The position numbers were made by a program, and so were the translations under genes. A stretch of 64,000 nucleotides of DNA from Phytophthora quininea (taxonomy: Eukaryota > Oomycota > Peronosporomycetes > Peronosporales > Peronosporaceae): positions 38,632 to 102,631 of the forward strand of contig JAAVTG010000354.1 of assembly GCA_011947345.1 (NCBI GenBank), in the 5' to 3' direction. Position 1 is the first letter of the stretch. The number at the start of each line of letters is the position of its first letter. This document shows, piece by piece, positions 11,515-21,096 of the stretch. Below the pieces are notes generated by a model. The model searched no databases, had not been told where the DNA came from, and was given only the letters and a program-made list of their open reading frames with translations.

Positions 11515-12516
11515 ATGTCAATTGCATCTCGACAAGTTTCGTCCCAGTCCATCTATACTGCTCAAGTGGCCCCGAACGAGGATGAAGTCCAGTATCAACT
11601 CGAACTGGGACAACGTCGAGGATGGTGGGAAGAAAATGCCTGGGAGGACCGGGACAGCTCGGTGGCTTTGGTTCGAGGCTCGGTGTTCCACCACCGGACC
11701 CTCCTCATGTTAGACTCAGGAGCCTCAACGAGCATCCTCAGCCTCGATCTTGCGCGTAGATTGAAGCTGAAGCTAGAGTCCCGAGGCGAACTATGGTTAA
11801 ACGGTTTGAACGGGGTGAAGACCAAGGTGGCAAACAAGTGCCGGGTGGTGATCACTCTGGGCCATCGAGTGGCGTATACCTTTGACATCTGGGTCGGTAA
11901 CATCGGTGGGGGCATCGACTGCCTTCTCGGGATGAACTTCATGGTGGCCGCTGGAGTCCGGTTGTGCGCGAGCGAAGGAGAAATAGTGCTCCCTGACGAA
12001 GAACGTGTTCTCCTGGTGGGAGGACCCGAACATGACCGTTTGGGGACCACTATCGAAGTCCAGGCCCACAATGGAATTTGGCTGGGCCCGGGAGAGAGTA
12101 GTGTCTTGCCGATTACCTACGGTGATGCCGACCCCCAGGCCCTTCAGGTATGGGCGGCCCGGGGCGACAAGTGGGTAACCCAAGTCATATTCAGCTCCAG
12201 GAAGATACCAGCTGCGGTCCGGGTCGTCAATGTATCTCGGACCACAATCCAAGTCCTGCCCCACGCCCGCTTGGCGACTTTGGCTGAGCATGGCCGACTG
12301 CCTCATGGAGGCGGGGTGGTACGTCCAGGATCTCTCCGGTACGAGGAGTGGGGACACCTCATCTACGAGAACACTGTTTCTCGGGCGGAGCAGCGACGCT
12401 TAGACGCTGCAGCCGACGCGTATGAGAAGAATGCACCCCCGCCGTCGAACGACCAGTGTACGAGACACCGACCGCTATTCTCCGCCGACCCATACCTGGG
12501 CCCACGCCTGGGGTGA
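11515..12516 (+). CDS. Gypsy-2 copy A aspartic protease (pol N-terminus)
   Basis: An uninterrupted 333-codon frame with the catalytic motif LMLDSGASTSILS near residues 62-74 and a flap and hydrophobic core downstream (GGIDCLLGMNFMVAAGVRL), matching a retropepsin-like protease that dimerises to cut the Gag-Pol precursor. The active Asp-Ser-Gly is intact. About 90 bases of AT-poor spacer separate it from the gag stop, so it may be made by shift or readthrough; no clear slippery site was seen. The C-terminal half after about residue 190 is a linker of unknown role. Confidence 0.85.
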   Translation: MSIASRQVSSQSIYTAQVAPNEDEVQYQLELGQRRGWWEENAWEDRDSSVALVRGSVFHHRTLLMLDSGASTSILSLDLARRLKLKLESRGELWLNGLNGVKTKVANKCRVVITLGHRVAYTFDIWVGNIGGGIDCLLGMNFMVAAGVRLCASEGEIVLPDEERVLLVGGPEHDRLGTTIEVQAHNGIWLGPGESSVLPITYGDADPQALQVWAARGDKWVTQVIFSSRKIPAAVRVVNVSRTTIQVLPHARLATLAEHGRLPHGGGVVRPGSLRYEEWGHLIYENTVSRAEQRRLDAAADAYEKNAPPPSNDQCTRHRPLFSADPYLGPRLG

Positions 12517-13255
12517 CATCGGGCCCGGCGGTATTCCGGTGCGACAGCGGCGCTCCGATGGACCCAGATCCAGAGGCTCATCCCGGAACACTGACAGTGC
12601 GGCAGGATACCAGGACCGCTAGCGATCCCGGCCCGGAACATAGCGCTCCCCAAGAGGAAGCCCATGAATTGGTCCCTAATGTCCAGGGGCTAGTCTTTGA
12701 TGCTGCCGAAACTAGCCAAACGCCTGTAACTACGGATGCGCCAGGCCCTCACATCGGACCCATTGGGACTGAGTCCGTGATGGCCGGGGACGCGTCTACA
12801 CTCAGTGACAAGGCGGCCCGGGAACTATCTCGTGTGTTCCCGGACACCGATGCGTCTCTGGTCCCGGACGTGGCCCCCTCACGAAATCGCTTGTTTTCGT
12901 GGCAATGTCCGGGAAACCTTAGACAGCGAACCAGCGGTGTTTTATCACCAAGCTGTCGACTTTGTGCTCTTGGACCAGTTACGGAACCAGCTGGCTTACC
13001 TCCCGGACCTGAGCGATTTGAAACCCGAGGCCCGGATCGAGGAAGCAACCGTCGGCGAGGCCGGAGTGACCACCCCAAAGAAGAAGAACGGCTCCGGGCC
13101 ATCTTGCGGAAACACCGGAAAATCTTCCTCGGTGAAGGCAATGCACTTCCATCCCCGGCCCGGGGTGTGGTGTGTGATTTGGACGTCGGCGACGCGAAGC
13201 CCATTGCCCAACGCTCTCGAAGGATCCCGGGGATTTCCTCGCAAAGGTTTATGAA
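12517..13255 (+). pseudogene. Gypsy-2 copy A linker between protease and RT
   Basis: Coding sense alternates between three frames: a Pro/Thr-rich linker (12456-12890), then DFVLLDQLRNQLAYLPDL (about 12950-13080), then the RT thumb-proximal segment RKHRKIFLGEGNALP (about 13110-13230). Small indels explain the switches. Copy B has the same alternation except for one extra base near 49950. Confidence 0.7.
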
Positions 13256-14656
13256 TTGTTGAAGAAGCTCTTAGAAACGGGCCTCATCGAATATTCGGAG
13301 TCGGAATGGGCTTCCCCGATCGTCATAGTGATGAAGAAGAACGGCAAAGATATCCGACTTTGTATCGGCTACCGGGCAGTGAACCAACTCATAAAGCTGA
13401 TGAATTACCCGCTCCCTCTCATCGACGAGTTAATGAATAACTTCGCGGCAACAATGTGGTTCATGACGCTGGATATGGCAAGTGGCTTCTGGGCAGTCCC
13501 CATGACGACCCGAGCTAAGCTGATCTCTGCATTTATTTGCCCCCTGGGGCATTTCCAGTGGCTCAGGATGCCCTTCGGCCTGAAGAATGCCCCTTTGATT
13601 TACCAGCGGCTGCTGGACAATTGCCTCTGGGGGTTTGTTAGATTATCCCTGGAAGATGAACGGGAAGTGGATCCAGAAGTTCTGGCACGCCTGGGGATCA
13701 GGCCGGAGCAGTCGGCTCTGGGGCCCCCGACGATCGCAAACGAAACCCGGGAACATGGTTCTTTGGTCGCAACGGACACTGTATTTCACCAGAACCGAAT
13801 CGCCCCAGAACAAATGGGCCCGGTACTGTACAGAAGTTCCTACATCGACGATATAATCTATGGCGCCGGGTCTTGGGACGATCTTTGTAAAACCCTAGAT
13901 GCATTGTTGTGCCGGCTTAGATACTGGAACATGTCTGTGAGCTTACCCAAGAGCGAGTTTGGAGTCAAAAGATGCAAGTACCTAGGCCACAATGTGAGCT
14001 CGGACGGGATTCGAGCCGCCCCGAAGCTAGCGGAAAACGTCCTAAGTCTCCCATTCCCGGGAACACTGAAAGGCATCCAATCGTTCCTGGGAAGCTTGAA
14101 CTACTACAGCAAGTTTATTGAAGATCTCCCATCCATAGCTGCTGCCCTCTATGAACTCTCCGATGAACAAGTCCGGAGTGGTCGGGAACTGGACAAAGCA
14201 AAGCACGCATTCCAACTGCTTAAGGAGAAGCTGGTGTCAACGCCGCTGTTACGGCACCCGGACCGGGAACGTCCCTATGTGGTGATACTCTACGCCAATC
14301 GGTGGGCTATCAGCGCGGTCTTGGGACAGGAATACGACGGCACGGTCAGACCGGTTCGATACGTAGGCCGAGTACTCCAGGACGCAGAGATCCGATACCA
14401 CCTTGCCGAGAAAGAGGTATTGTCGCTGATCAGAGTCCTTAACACGTGCCACACAATGCTCGTCGGGAAACCCCTTCGGGTATATACCAGATACTCAGTC
14501 TTGGCATGGTTATTCAAGTCGAAGACCCTTGACGGACGGTGCCTCAAATGGGCCGTACAACTCTCTCCCTGGGACCTAGATATTTGCAAAGTGGAAAAGG
14601 ACGAAGACGGTCTTGCCGCAATCCTTGGGGCCGGAATTACCCCCGGGAACATCTAG
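13256..14656 (+). CDS. Gypsy-2 copy A reverse transcriptase plus degenerate RNase H
   Basis: A 466-codon open frame. RT motifs run in order: SEWASPIVIVMKKNG, RLCIGYRAVNQL (Gly where CxDYR usually has Asp), MTLDMASGFW, LRMPFGLKNAP and the catalytic SSYIDDIIYG, so the metal-binding aspartates are kept. The following connection/RNase H region (about residues 335-440) aligns with Ty3/Gypsy RNase H but has Asn in place of the first catalytic Asp (LYANRWAISAVLGQ) and Arg in place of the third acid (VYTRYSVLAWL), keeping only Glu (EKEVLSL). It is probably a structural tether, because a complete second RNase H lies just downstream. Confidence 0.92.
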   Translation: MLKKLLETGLIEYSESEWASPIVIVMKKNGKDIRLCIGYRAVNQLIKLMNYPLPLIDELMNNFAATMWFMTLDMASGFWAVPMTTRAKLISAFICPLGHFQWLRMPFGLKNAPLIYQRLLDNCLWGFVRLSLEDEREVDPEVLARLGIRPEQSALGPPTIANETREHGSLVATDTVFHQNRIAPEQMGPVLYRSSYIDDIIYGAGSWDDLCKTLDALLCRLRYWNMSVSLPKSEFGVKRCKYLGHNVSSDGIRAAPKLAENVLSLPFPGTLKGIQSFLGSLNYYSKFIEDLPSIAAALYELSDEQVRSGRELDKAKHAFQLLKEKLVSTPLLRHPDRERPYVVILYANRWAISAVLGQEYDGTVRPVRYVGRVLQDAEIRYHLAEKEVLSLIRVLNTCHTMLVGKPLRVYTRYSVLAWLFKSKTLDGRCLKWAVQLSPWDLDICKVEKDEDGLAAILGAGITPGNI

Positions 14657-14658
14657 AT

Positions 14659-15290
14659 GAGGTTTCCGAGAAGTTGATCCCAGACAAGGGTGCAAGGATT
14701 AAGACCCCACCGGTGAGTTTGGAGGTGCTATCCGGTGACTATCAAGGCTATATGCTGAGCTTCGACGGTGCTGCTAAGCGTGACAAGTCTGGGGCGGCTG
14801 CGTTCATCCTCTGGGAATTACCAGGATGGAACATCGTAGAAGCCCGGGAGATCTCCTTCAAGATGTAACTGTGAATCAAGCCGAATACCAGGGAATGATA
14901 CGGGGCATGCAGTTGGCGCTGCACCTCGGAGTTGACAAGTTGATCGTGGTGGGCGATTCACGACTGGCTATTCAGCAAACTCAGGGCGTCATTGGTTGTA
15001 CCCAGCCTCATCTGCTGAAGTTGCTGACGGAAGCCAAGGCGCTCCGGGAACGGTTCAAGTCATTGCACTTCGTTCATGTGAAGAGGGAATTTAACGCTGC
15101 GGCGGATTACGTTTCTAAGCGTGTGCTCCAGAACCGGTCCCCGCTGATTATTTCATCCCGACCGGAGATAAATCTCCTCCGGGATCTGAATCGCATCCAC
15201 GAGAAATTGATGAAGGAAGCCAGCCCAAGAACCAAATCCCTGGCACCATCCGTATTTCTCGCTACCGCACTCGGACCATCCAAAAACCGT
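14659..15290 (+). pseudogene. Gypsy-2 copy A second RNase H (plant/archaeal-like type)
   Basis: After the RT frame a second RNase H fold is encoded: YMLSFDGAAKRDKSGAA (first Asp), VNQAEYQGMIRGMQLAL (Glu), KLIVVGDSRLAIQQ (Asp) and REFNAAADYVSK (final Asp). All four catalytic acids (D-E-D-D) are present. It would degrade the RNA strand of the RNA:DNA hybrid in place of the degenerate copy upstream. One base is missing near 14868, breaking the frame; copy B has the identical break, so it is inherited. Additional RNase H domains in oomycete Ty3/Gypsy elements have been reported, so this fits the host inference. Confidence 0.85.
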
Positions 15291-15620
15291 ACGTTGGTAG
15301 CTACAAGATCGATGTCTCGCCGAGCGAACGCTCCATCGGAACGGCCCCGGAGCTCAAATCCAGCTCGGGAGCAGTCCTCAGTAAACCGAGCTTTGGCCCC
15401 GGACCGGGAACCGGCAGTACTTCCGGGGCAGGAGCAGAACCCAGGAGCTGGCGACGATGAAGATGAGAGTGCAGGACACGCGCCCAGGCATGGAGGACAA
15501 AATGACGAACCTGACCCTGGAATCACCCGGGAAGAGAGGTGGCGCAGAATTTGTGCTCACTAGTCCCTAGACCCGCTGCTGACCCCACTGAAGCATTTTC
15601 TTCGAGGTGAGACAGAGGCG
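15291..15620 (+). other. Gypsy-2 copy A linker between second RNase H and integrase
   Basis: The frame from the RNase H continues to a stop at 15561-15563 as a low-complexity, Ser/Arg/Pro/Glu-rich tail without recognised motifs; a short spacer follows before the integrase zinc region. Confidence 0.5.
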
Positions 15621-16740
15621 TTGTCGCTGAAGCAAACGACGCACTTAGCGAAGATTGCTGGACAATTCGTACTAGACAACCGTGATGTCTTGTTCTACAT
15701 GAGTCGGAGTACTCCGGATCGCCCACGAGATGCGGCCGACCGTCTAAGGCTAGTCGTTCCCGGGGACCTCCAGAGTGATATCTTGCATTACTGCCATACT
15801 GATATGCAAGGAGGGCATCAAGGTATAATTCGGACTTACGAGCGCTTGCGCCAAGAGTTCTATTGGGTTGGAATGTTTGCTGCTGTGGAACGATATGTAA
15901 AAGAGTGCACAGACTGTGTTACCGCCAAAGGGGGCCAAAGAACTCGGGACCATCACCCGGGAACATTTTATCGACTCGACCGTTTCAGGTTGTTTCCATG
16001 GACTTTGTTATCCCGTTGCCCCGGACCTCTCGCGGTAACAAGGCATTGCTGTTATTTCAATGCGTTTTTTCTGGTTTCATCATGTGCAAGGCAATGGAAA
16101 GCACTACAGCCCAGGACGTCGCGGAGGCGTACGAAGAATGTGTGTTCCGAAGATTCGGGGCCAGCGAGATAATCCGGCACGACCGCGCCCCAGGTTCATG
16201 AGTCGAGTGTTCAAGCATTTCCGAGACATGATTGGGAGCCAACAGCGAGCGACCCTGGCGTACCGCCCCCAGGCTAACGGACAGCAGGAACGATCCGTCC
16301 AAACGGTAATTCGAAGCGTGAGGGCGTACGTAAGGACGGTCGACCAGAGTGACTGGGACGAGTTGGCCGAGAAGTTAATGTGGGCGTTGAACACATCCTC
16401 CGATTTCACCCGTCGTGAGACACCATTCTACTTAGTGCACGGGTGGGATGCTCAGGGAACAGTCCAGGCAATGTTGTCTCAACCTCCCCGGGATGTCGAA
16501 TTAAGAGACGCCTACGAGTGGAGATTGAAGGTCCAGCGACAGTTCGAATATGCCAAAGCCTGGGCTAGGGACCTCCAACAGAAGGCCAAGACTCGGCGGT
16601 CCCAGGAACATAATCGTCGCTGGGAACAAATATCGGACCGACTCAAAGAGGGCTTTGAGGTTGGCGACTCCGTTTGGTTATACCTGGCCCGAGTCCGACC
16701 AGGGTTGACGAAAAACTCGCTCACCTGTGGCACGGCCCGT
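15621..16740 (+). pseudogene. Gypsy-2 copy A integrase
   Basis: The N-terminal HHCC zinc domain is clear (HYCHTDMQGGHQGIIRTY ... ECTDCVTAKGG). The catalytic core follows in two further frames: first Asp in VSMDFVIPLP (about 15995), second Asp in EIIRHDR (about 16165), Glu in QANGQQERSVQT (about 16275-16310). This is the DD35E set of retroviral-type integrases, which insert the cDNA with a short staggered cut. Frame changes lie near 15960 and 16190. The core ends with a C-terminal segment (DSVWLYLARVRPGLT). Confidence 0.88.
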
Positions 16741-17185
16741 TCAGGATTGTGGAAAAAGTAATGATTTCCGCTATCGGCTGCAGGTTGAAGGAACAGATTA
16801 TCGGGTCTACCCCTGGGTGCATATCAGCCGGCTGAAACCTCGTACACTGTCCCCTGACCGGCCGACCATGTCCTTGGAGATTCCAGAAGACGACGATTTT
16901 GACGCGGCCCTGCTCCGAGAAGATAGCTGGGAACCGGAAGAGGCCGTCGGAGAATATGAAGTCGAGGCTATCCTTGATGTCCGCTGGAACTCTCGGACTC
17001 GCTCAAGTCGCAAAGTCAAGGAATACAAAGTGAAACGGAAGGGATATGAGGCCCCGGACTGGGTACCCCAACGCCGCCTCAACTGTGGGCGTCTTCTATA
17101 TGAATTCGACAAGGGAGAACGAGCTCGAGCCCGTTTCTGGTCTATGCAGGCCGGGGACGAGGCACCTGGCCCAGAGCTTATATAG
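16727..17185 (+). CDS. Gypsy-2 copy A integrase C-terminus with chromodomain
   Basis: A 152-codon frame starting inside the integrase tail. It carries YPWVHISRLKPR, a linker, then a chromodomain-like module (YEVEAILDVRWNSRTRS ... EYKVKRKGYEAPDWVPQ) with the expected alternation of beta strands and the aromatic Trp. Chromodomains fused to integrase direct insertion of chromoviruses toward methylated-histone chromatin. The stop is at 17183-17185. Confidence 0.8.
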   Translation: MARPVQDCGKSNDFRYRLQVEGTDYRVYPWVHISRLKPRTLSPDRPTMSLEIPEDDDFDAALLREDSWEPEEAVGEYEVEAILDVRWNSRTRSSRKVKEYKVKRKGYEAPDWVPQRRLNCGRLLYEFDKGERARARFWSMQAGDEAPGPELI

Positions 17186-17531
17186 CTCTTACCCCGGGGA
17201 CACGAGCCCTCCCGGAGTCTGGGAACCCAGGAACACCCGGGTCCTGGGTCACCGACAGGCCCGGGAGAGTGGGGCCATATTTGTCCTTAAAGCCCAACTA
17301 CTCTTGAATCCAGGATCATGTGGATCAGCGCCCAGATTCGAAATCTGTACATATACGAACTGCATGCCCATTCATATGCATGTGGAAAAGACACAACGAA
17401 AGGAAGTCGAAGCGACGTCCTGGGTAATAAGCCTAAGACAGGCAGCGACGAAAGGGGCAACCTCGTATCAAGAGCATATTCAAAGCTGAAGCTATGGAGA
17501 AACTGCACTAAGATGTCGCCATCGCTACAAC
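17186..17531. other. spacer between Gypsy-2 pol and the antisense coding region (copy A)
   Basis: About 350 bases with no coding sense I can support on either strand. Both converging transcripts (pol on plus, accessory region on minus) must end here. Copy B has the equivalent stretch at 45331-45676. Confidence 0.5.
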
Positions 17532-18167
17532 CTACCCCAAGACCGCAGGAACGGGGATGACCTGGGAGCTGCGCTGCGCGGGATCGGTAGTTCTTCGGCT
17601 CCAGGTTTGAGACGTCACACTGCGCGAGATGGCGCCGTCGGTCCCGGGCCCACTCCAGTACACTCGCTCTAGTTCCTGCTTATCCAGCCGCCGCGGCTGG
17701 TCCGCCAATGTCTGCCGATCTGCAGGGTCCATGAGCACCCAGGTCATCACATGCGGCGGGCGGCGCCATAGTCCGGGTTCCTGGCAAAACAGGGAGCGCT
17801 CCACATCTGGGAGGGCCTGGATACGTTGCGTTAATGTACGACGGGCTCCTAACCAGGATCGCTGAAGGCTCTTGCGAGCTGCATAGAGTGCAGTGTGAGT
17901 CGACGAAGTTCGGTCCAGCTCCACCCAGTGGGTGCGCTCCCAGTATGCCCTGTGCCACTGATACATGTGCGCGACATAATCGGCGATCAAACGACGGGGT
18001 GTGGGGCCCATCTCCCGGACGCCTCGATAGAACCAGAACACCTTGACGCGGTCGCGAAACATGGTATCCCAAGGCATGGTGGGTTGGACGTCAGAGGAGT
18101 AAGCAACGTCCGGTAGTCCCCAGGAACGAGACGCGCCTGGGCCGTTTTTACGCTGCTGGAGACGCAT
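17532..18167 (-). CDS. Gypsy-2 antisense ORF, Trp-rich basic domain (copy A)
   Basis: Opposite in strand to gag-pol. 211 codons with a Trp, Arg and Tyr-rich globular-looking sequence (RDRVKVFWFYRGVREMGP; YVAHMYQWHRAYWERTHW; MTWVLMDPADRQTLAD). The copy B frame (44695-45330, plus) appears identical. No family recognised; no signal peptide, membrane helix or zinc motif seen. The first ATG lies inside a longer open stretch, so this may be the C-terminal domain of the protein encoded by 19841-18363 after a frame change near 18200-18360. Function unknown; co-option as a nucleic-acid-binding accessory is only a guess. Confidence 0.6.
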   Translation of the reverse strand: MRLQQRKNGPGASRSWGLPDVAYSSDVQPTMPWDTMFRDRVKVFWFYRGVREMGPTPRRLIADYVAHMYQWHRAYWERTHWVELDRTSSTHTALYAARKSLQRSWLGARRTLTQRIQALPDVERSLFCQEPGLWRRPPHVMTWVLMDPADRQTLADQPRRLDKQELERVYWSGPGTDGAISRSVTSQTWSRRTTDPAQRSSQVIPVPAVLG

Positions 18168-18362
18168 TTGTAGGCTGGGAACGCTCGAGACTGCGGATAT
18201 CCCCGGGCTGCCGACCGCATCAGACGGATTCCGAAGAGCTCTCGCGTCTGTCCGGAGTCCGGCTGAGTGGGAATCGCCTCATCCTCCGAGGAGACGTCAG
18301 ATACAAGTTCCCCGTCACAGTTCTCTCTCGTCGACGTTTCGACACTGGAAGTGTCCCACTAG

Positions 18363-19841
18363 CTAAGGGACCCGGAACCCGGGAGCGTTTGCGGCGAATT
18401 GTAGAGGTAGCGATGGTACTTGTCCCATCGGACGCATCGTCATCCTTGTCCGACGGAGTAGGGAGTCTGGACGCTCAGTGGGGACGTCTGGCCAAGATTT
18501 CTCCTCGGCCACGGACCAGTCTCGATCATGGGCCATCTTCACTGCCAAGGCAAAGTATTTTTCGGGAACGTGGCGAAGCCATGGAACACTGTCCAGTACT
18601 TGAAGGCACAGCACCCGAACCAGGATTTCCAACAGCACGTCCTCTCGGAGGAGCGTGTGTACGGCGAAGTCAGAGTCCCCAGACACGACGTCCTCAGCGT
18701 CTTGCAAGCTGCGGCGGTCTGGGTCCATCCTCAGATACTCCAATACGTCTGGGCGGACGTCACTCAGTGAACACCTTGCTGGCAACAGGTTCAGGATATC
18801 TTCGTCGGTCCGGGGAGGGTTTGCATCGGAATCGAGGGCTCGGTTGACGGGGTTCCTCGGGTCGGGGTGGGGCTCATACACTCTCGGACGAAGTTGTCGA
18901 AGCCCATCGACAAACATTCCTGGAAGCGCGGTGGGACATCGCAGATGAGTTGCCAACACCTCCACTTCGGGATCGACCCTGTGGTCCTCTGCGCTGTCGT
19001 CGTGAAAGTCGAAATCAGGCTCTGGATCTGGCGGAACAGCTTCTTGCATGCCAGTAGTTGACTGGTCGGGTGGTGCTGGAGCCACTGTGTTCACGACTAC
19101 TGCTGCCTCGATCGAACCATCCCGTTGGCTGGGGGCAGAAGCAAATTGCTTGTCATAACCAGGAACCGATCGTGGGCGACTGCTGCGAGCGCTCCGAGGG
19201 ATGGGGTCGGGAACAATTCCCGGGCTCGGTCCGGGAACGCTGTCTGCACCAGGGCCAAGCACACTACGAGAAACCCCGGGCCCAGAGTTGTGAGCCGCTG
19301 GTGAGCGCTTGGGTGCCAATTGTCCGGCGTGGCTGCGGTCAACACTGGAGTCTGGCACGTGTTGGTGACGCGCGACGGCGACTGAGATGTGGTACGGAAG
19401 CTGGGACCCATGCAGATGTGCCTCCAAGTGTTCTCGGAATGCCTCCGCGTCGCCAACTAAACCCGTCGGTCCTTGGCGCCGGAGATACTCAACAAACCCC
19501 GTGGCACCACGGAGTCGTTGTTGCTCAGTTGACAACAACTCTACTCGCGTTTCCAGTTCCTGGCCGTGCTGGCTAGGCCCGGCAGTGGTGTTGCCAATAT
19601 TCCCTGGAACTTCATCTAGTTGGCGCTGGAGACGATCTCTCTGGGCTGCAGCCTGGGCCCGTGAAGCCGAGAGCCCCACTTCCTGTCGCAGACGGTTCCG
19701 CTCTTGGGTCAGTTGCACGAGCTCGTCCTCAGCGCTTTTCAGCTGGTCCTGTAGCAACCCGATCGTATCACTTTCTGCCGCCAATATTCGGCGCGTACGC
19801 TCCAGGAGCGCGGTGTATTCGGCTTTGGCCGCGCTCCCCAA
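18363..19841 (-). CDS. Gypsy-2 antisense ORF, coiled-coil protein (copy A)
   Basis: A 492-codon antisense frame. Residues 5-80 form a probable coiled coil (LLQDQLKSAEDELVQLTQE). Residues 110-150 are a compact segment (GFVEYLRRQGPTGLVGDAEA), 160-290 is Pro/Ser-rich and disordered-looking with an acidic patch (DFDFHDDSAEDHR), and residues 300-470 look globular (VLATHLRCPTALPGMFVDGL; LREDVLLEILVRVLCLQVLD). The equivalent frame in copy B (43021-44499) is open over its full length too, while gag and pol of both copies are full of frame breaks. It resembles no family I know; not Env-like, as no membrane segment is seen. Confidence 0.65.
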   Translation of the reverse strand: MGSAAKAEYTALLERTRRILAAESDTIGLLQDQLKSAEDELVQLTQERNRLRQEVGLSASRAQAAAQRDRLQRQLDEVPGNIGNTTAGPSQHGQELETRVELLSTEQQRLRGATGFVEYLRRQGPTGLVGDAEAFREHLEAHLHGSQLPYHISVAVARHQHVPDSSVDRSHAGQLAPKRSPAAHNSGPGVSRSVLGPGADSVPGPSPGIVPDPIPRSARSSRPRSVPGYDKQFASAPSQRDGSIEAAVVVNTVAPAPPDQSTTGMQEAVPPDPEPDFDFHDDSAEDHRVDPEVEVLATHLRCPTALPGMFVDGLRQLRPRVYEPHPDPRNPVNRALDSDANPPRTDEDILNLLPARCSLSDVRPDVLEYLRMDPDRRSLQDAEDVVSGDSDFAVHTLLREDVLLEILVRVLCLQVLDSVPWLRHVPEKYFALAVKMAHDRDWSVAEEKSWPDVPTERPDSLLRRTRMTMRPMGQVPSLPLQFAANAPGFRVP

Positions 19842-20842
19842 CGCCTGAAGCGAGGATTCCCATTCTCGGCGGTCCTGTGCACGCTGTTCCCGGGCTCTTG
19901 GAGTGCTGTCTCAAGACGAAGACATGCCAGACTGCTGCGCGTGTCGGTCGTATCTACGCGTTCCCGAGACAGTTGAAGCATAACCAACTGGTTCAGCGCC
20001 AACTGAAGTCCCCTGAGCGTCCCGAGGACCCGAAGCCCGAACCTATCCGGACCGAAGACGTCGAGGAGAGGTCCAGCCTGGAGCTCAGCGGCACGATCCC
20101 GGCTGCCAGGGATCTGTGAGACTGGAACGCGAGCGAGGGCCGGGGGCGCCAAAACGTCCCCAACCGCGCGATCATCGGGTGTGGTCAGGCCCGCCAACGT
20201 GTTCAGCTGCCCAGACGTTAGTTCCGGGACCCGGACTGCGATGTGAGCCACTCCCTCGACGTCCCGGACGTAGAGGTCCGCGTCCTCCCCTTCCGCAAGA
20301 GCTCGAACGTCCATCGCCGAAATCGGAAGGTACACGAGCGCCGGGGGCCGGGGTTCGCCGTCGACATTAATCCCAAATTTGAAGTTCCCAGGTCGCCAGT
20401 CGGGAGCTGAACTCGAGCACTCGACATCCCCAGGATCATATTCAACGCGCGGTCTAGGACGCTGTGGTTGATTATGGAGACGCTTCCACTCAAGATCGAA
20501 GCAGTCAATCCGGACGGCATTGAGAGGAGGGATTCCCGAAGTTGGCGGTCTTCGAGAGAGAGCCGCATTTGTTCCGACGTGCTAGCGAGTCCTATCAGCG
20601 CCCGAGCGTCTTCGATCTGCTCATGAACCGCGTCAGCAAGACTTGGAGGGTTGTCCCCTGAGCCGGGTCGCGAACGTATGATTCGAGTACGCCCGAAGTG
20701 GATGTCGTTTCACAGTCTCCAGGAGGGGGCCTGCGGGCCCGGCCTTTGGTGGCTCCCGTGATGGCGCAGAGGGAGGTGCCGACGACGATCGTGGGGGCGG
20801 TGGCGGGGGCGCCCCGGTGAACGCTGGCTTCTGTGATGACAT
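19842..20842 (-). pseudogene. Gypsy-2 antisense region, N-terminal part (copy A)
   Basis: Upstream, in antisense direction, coding sense seems to continue in shifted frames: a Pro-rich start (ATG 20842; PPPPPPRSSSAPPSAP), a segment with MRLSLEDRQLRESLLSM (20568), then MDVRALAEGEDADLYVRDV (about 20312) leading to LNQLVMLQLSRERVDTTD near 19975. If joined, the antisense product would be over 1,000 residues. The breaks are small indels, mostly shared with copy B (42020-43123). Whether it is one protein or several is unresolved. Confidence 0.45.
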
Positions 20843-21081
20843 CGAGTGGCCTGGGCCGTCGTGGGCTGCCGGATTTTCAAATTGTGGCAGTTTCAGCGGA
20901 GACGTTTAGCAAATGGTACATGGTACCACGCTTTGCAACTGACAGATGGGTACACTGTCTCCAAAGCCCATCCTCCCGTTTGCGATTAGAAGGAAGTGGC
21001 GTGTTGGAGCCCCGAGAGCACTGCGATGTCTTTTGAAGGCCCCGCCTTCGCCATTTCGCGGAGTGCCTCCATATCGTCGAC
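20843..21081. other. Gypsy-2 copy A region between antisense start and polypurine tract
   Basis: About 240 bases with only short chance ORFs. A promoter for the antisense coding region would have to lie here or in the adjoining LTR. Confidence 0.4.
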
Positions 21082-21096
21082 GGGGCCTGGGGCGGT
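21082..21096 (+). promoter_or_regulatory. polypurine tract of Gypsy-2 copy A
   Basis: A G-rich run (GGGGCCTGGGGCGGT) directly before the 3' LTR, the expected plus-strand primer. It contains pyrimidines, so it is not a perfect tract. Confidence 0.5.

Noticed and set aside
18363..19841. Antisense ORF as a retroviral-type Env
   Set aside because: No signal peptide, no membrane helix, wrong strand, and no glycoprotein-like Cys pattern.
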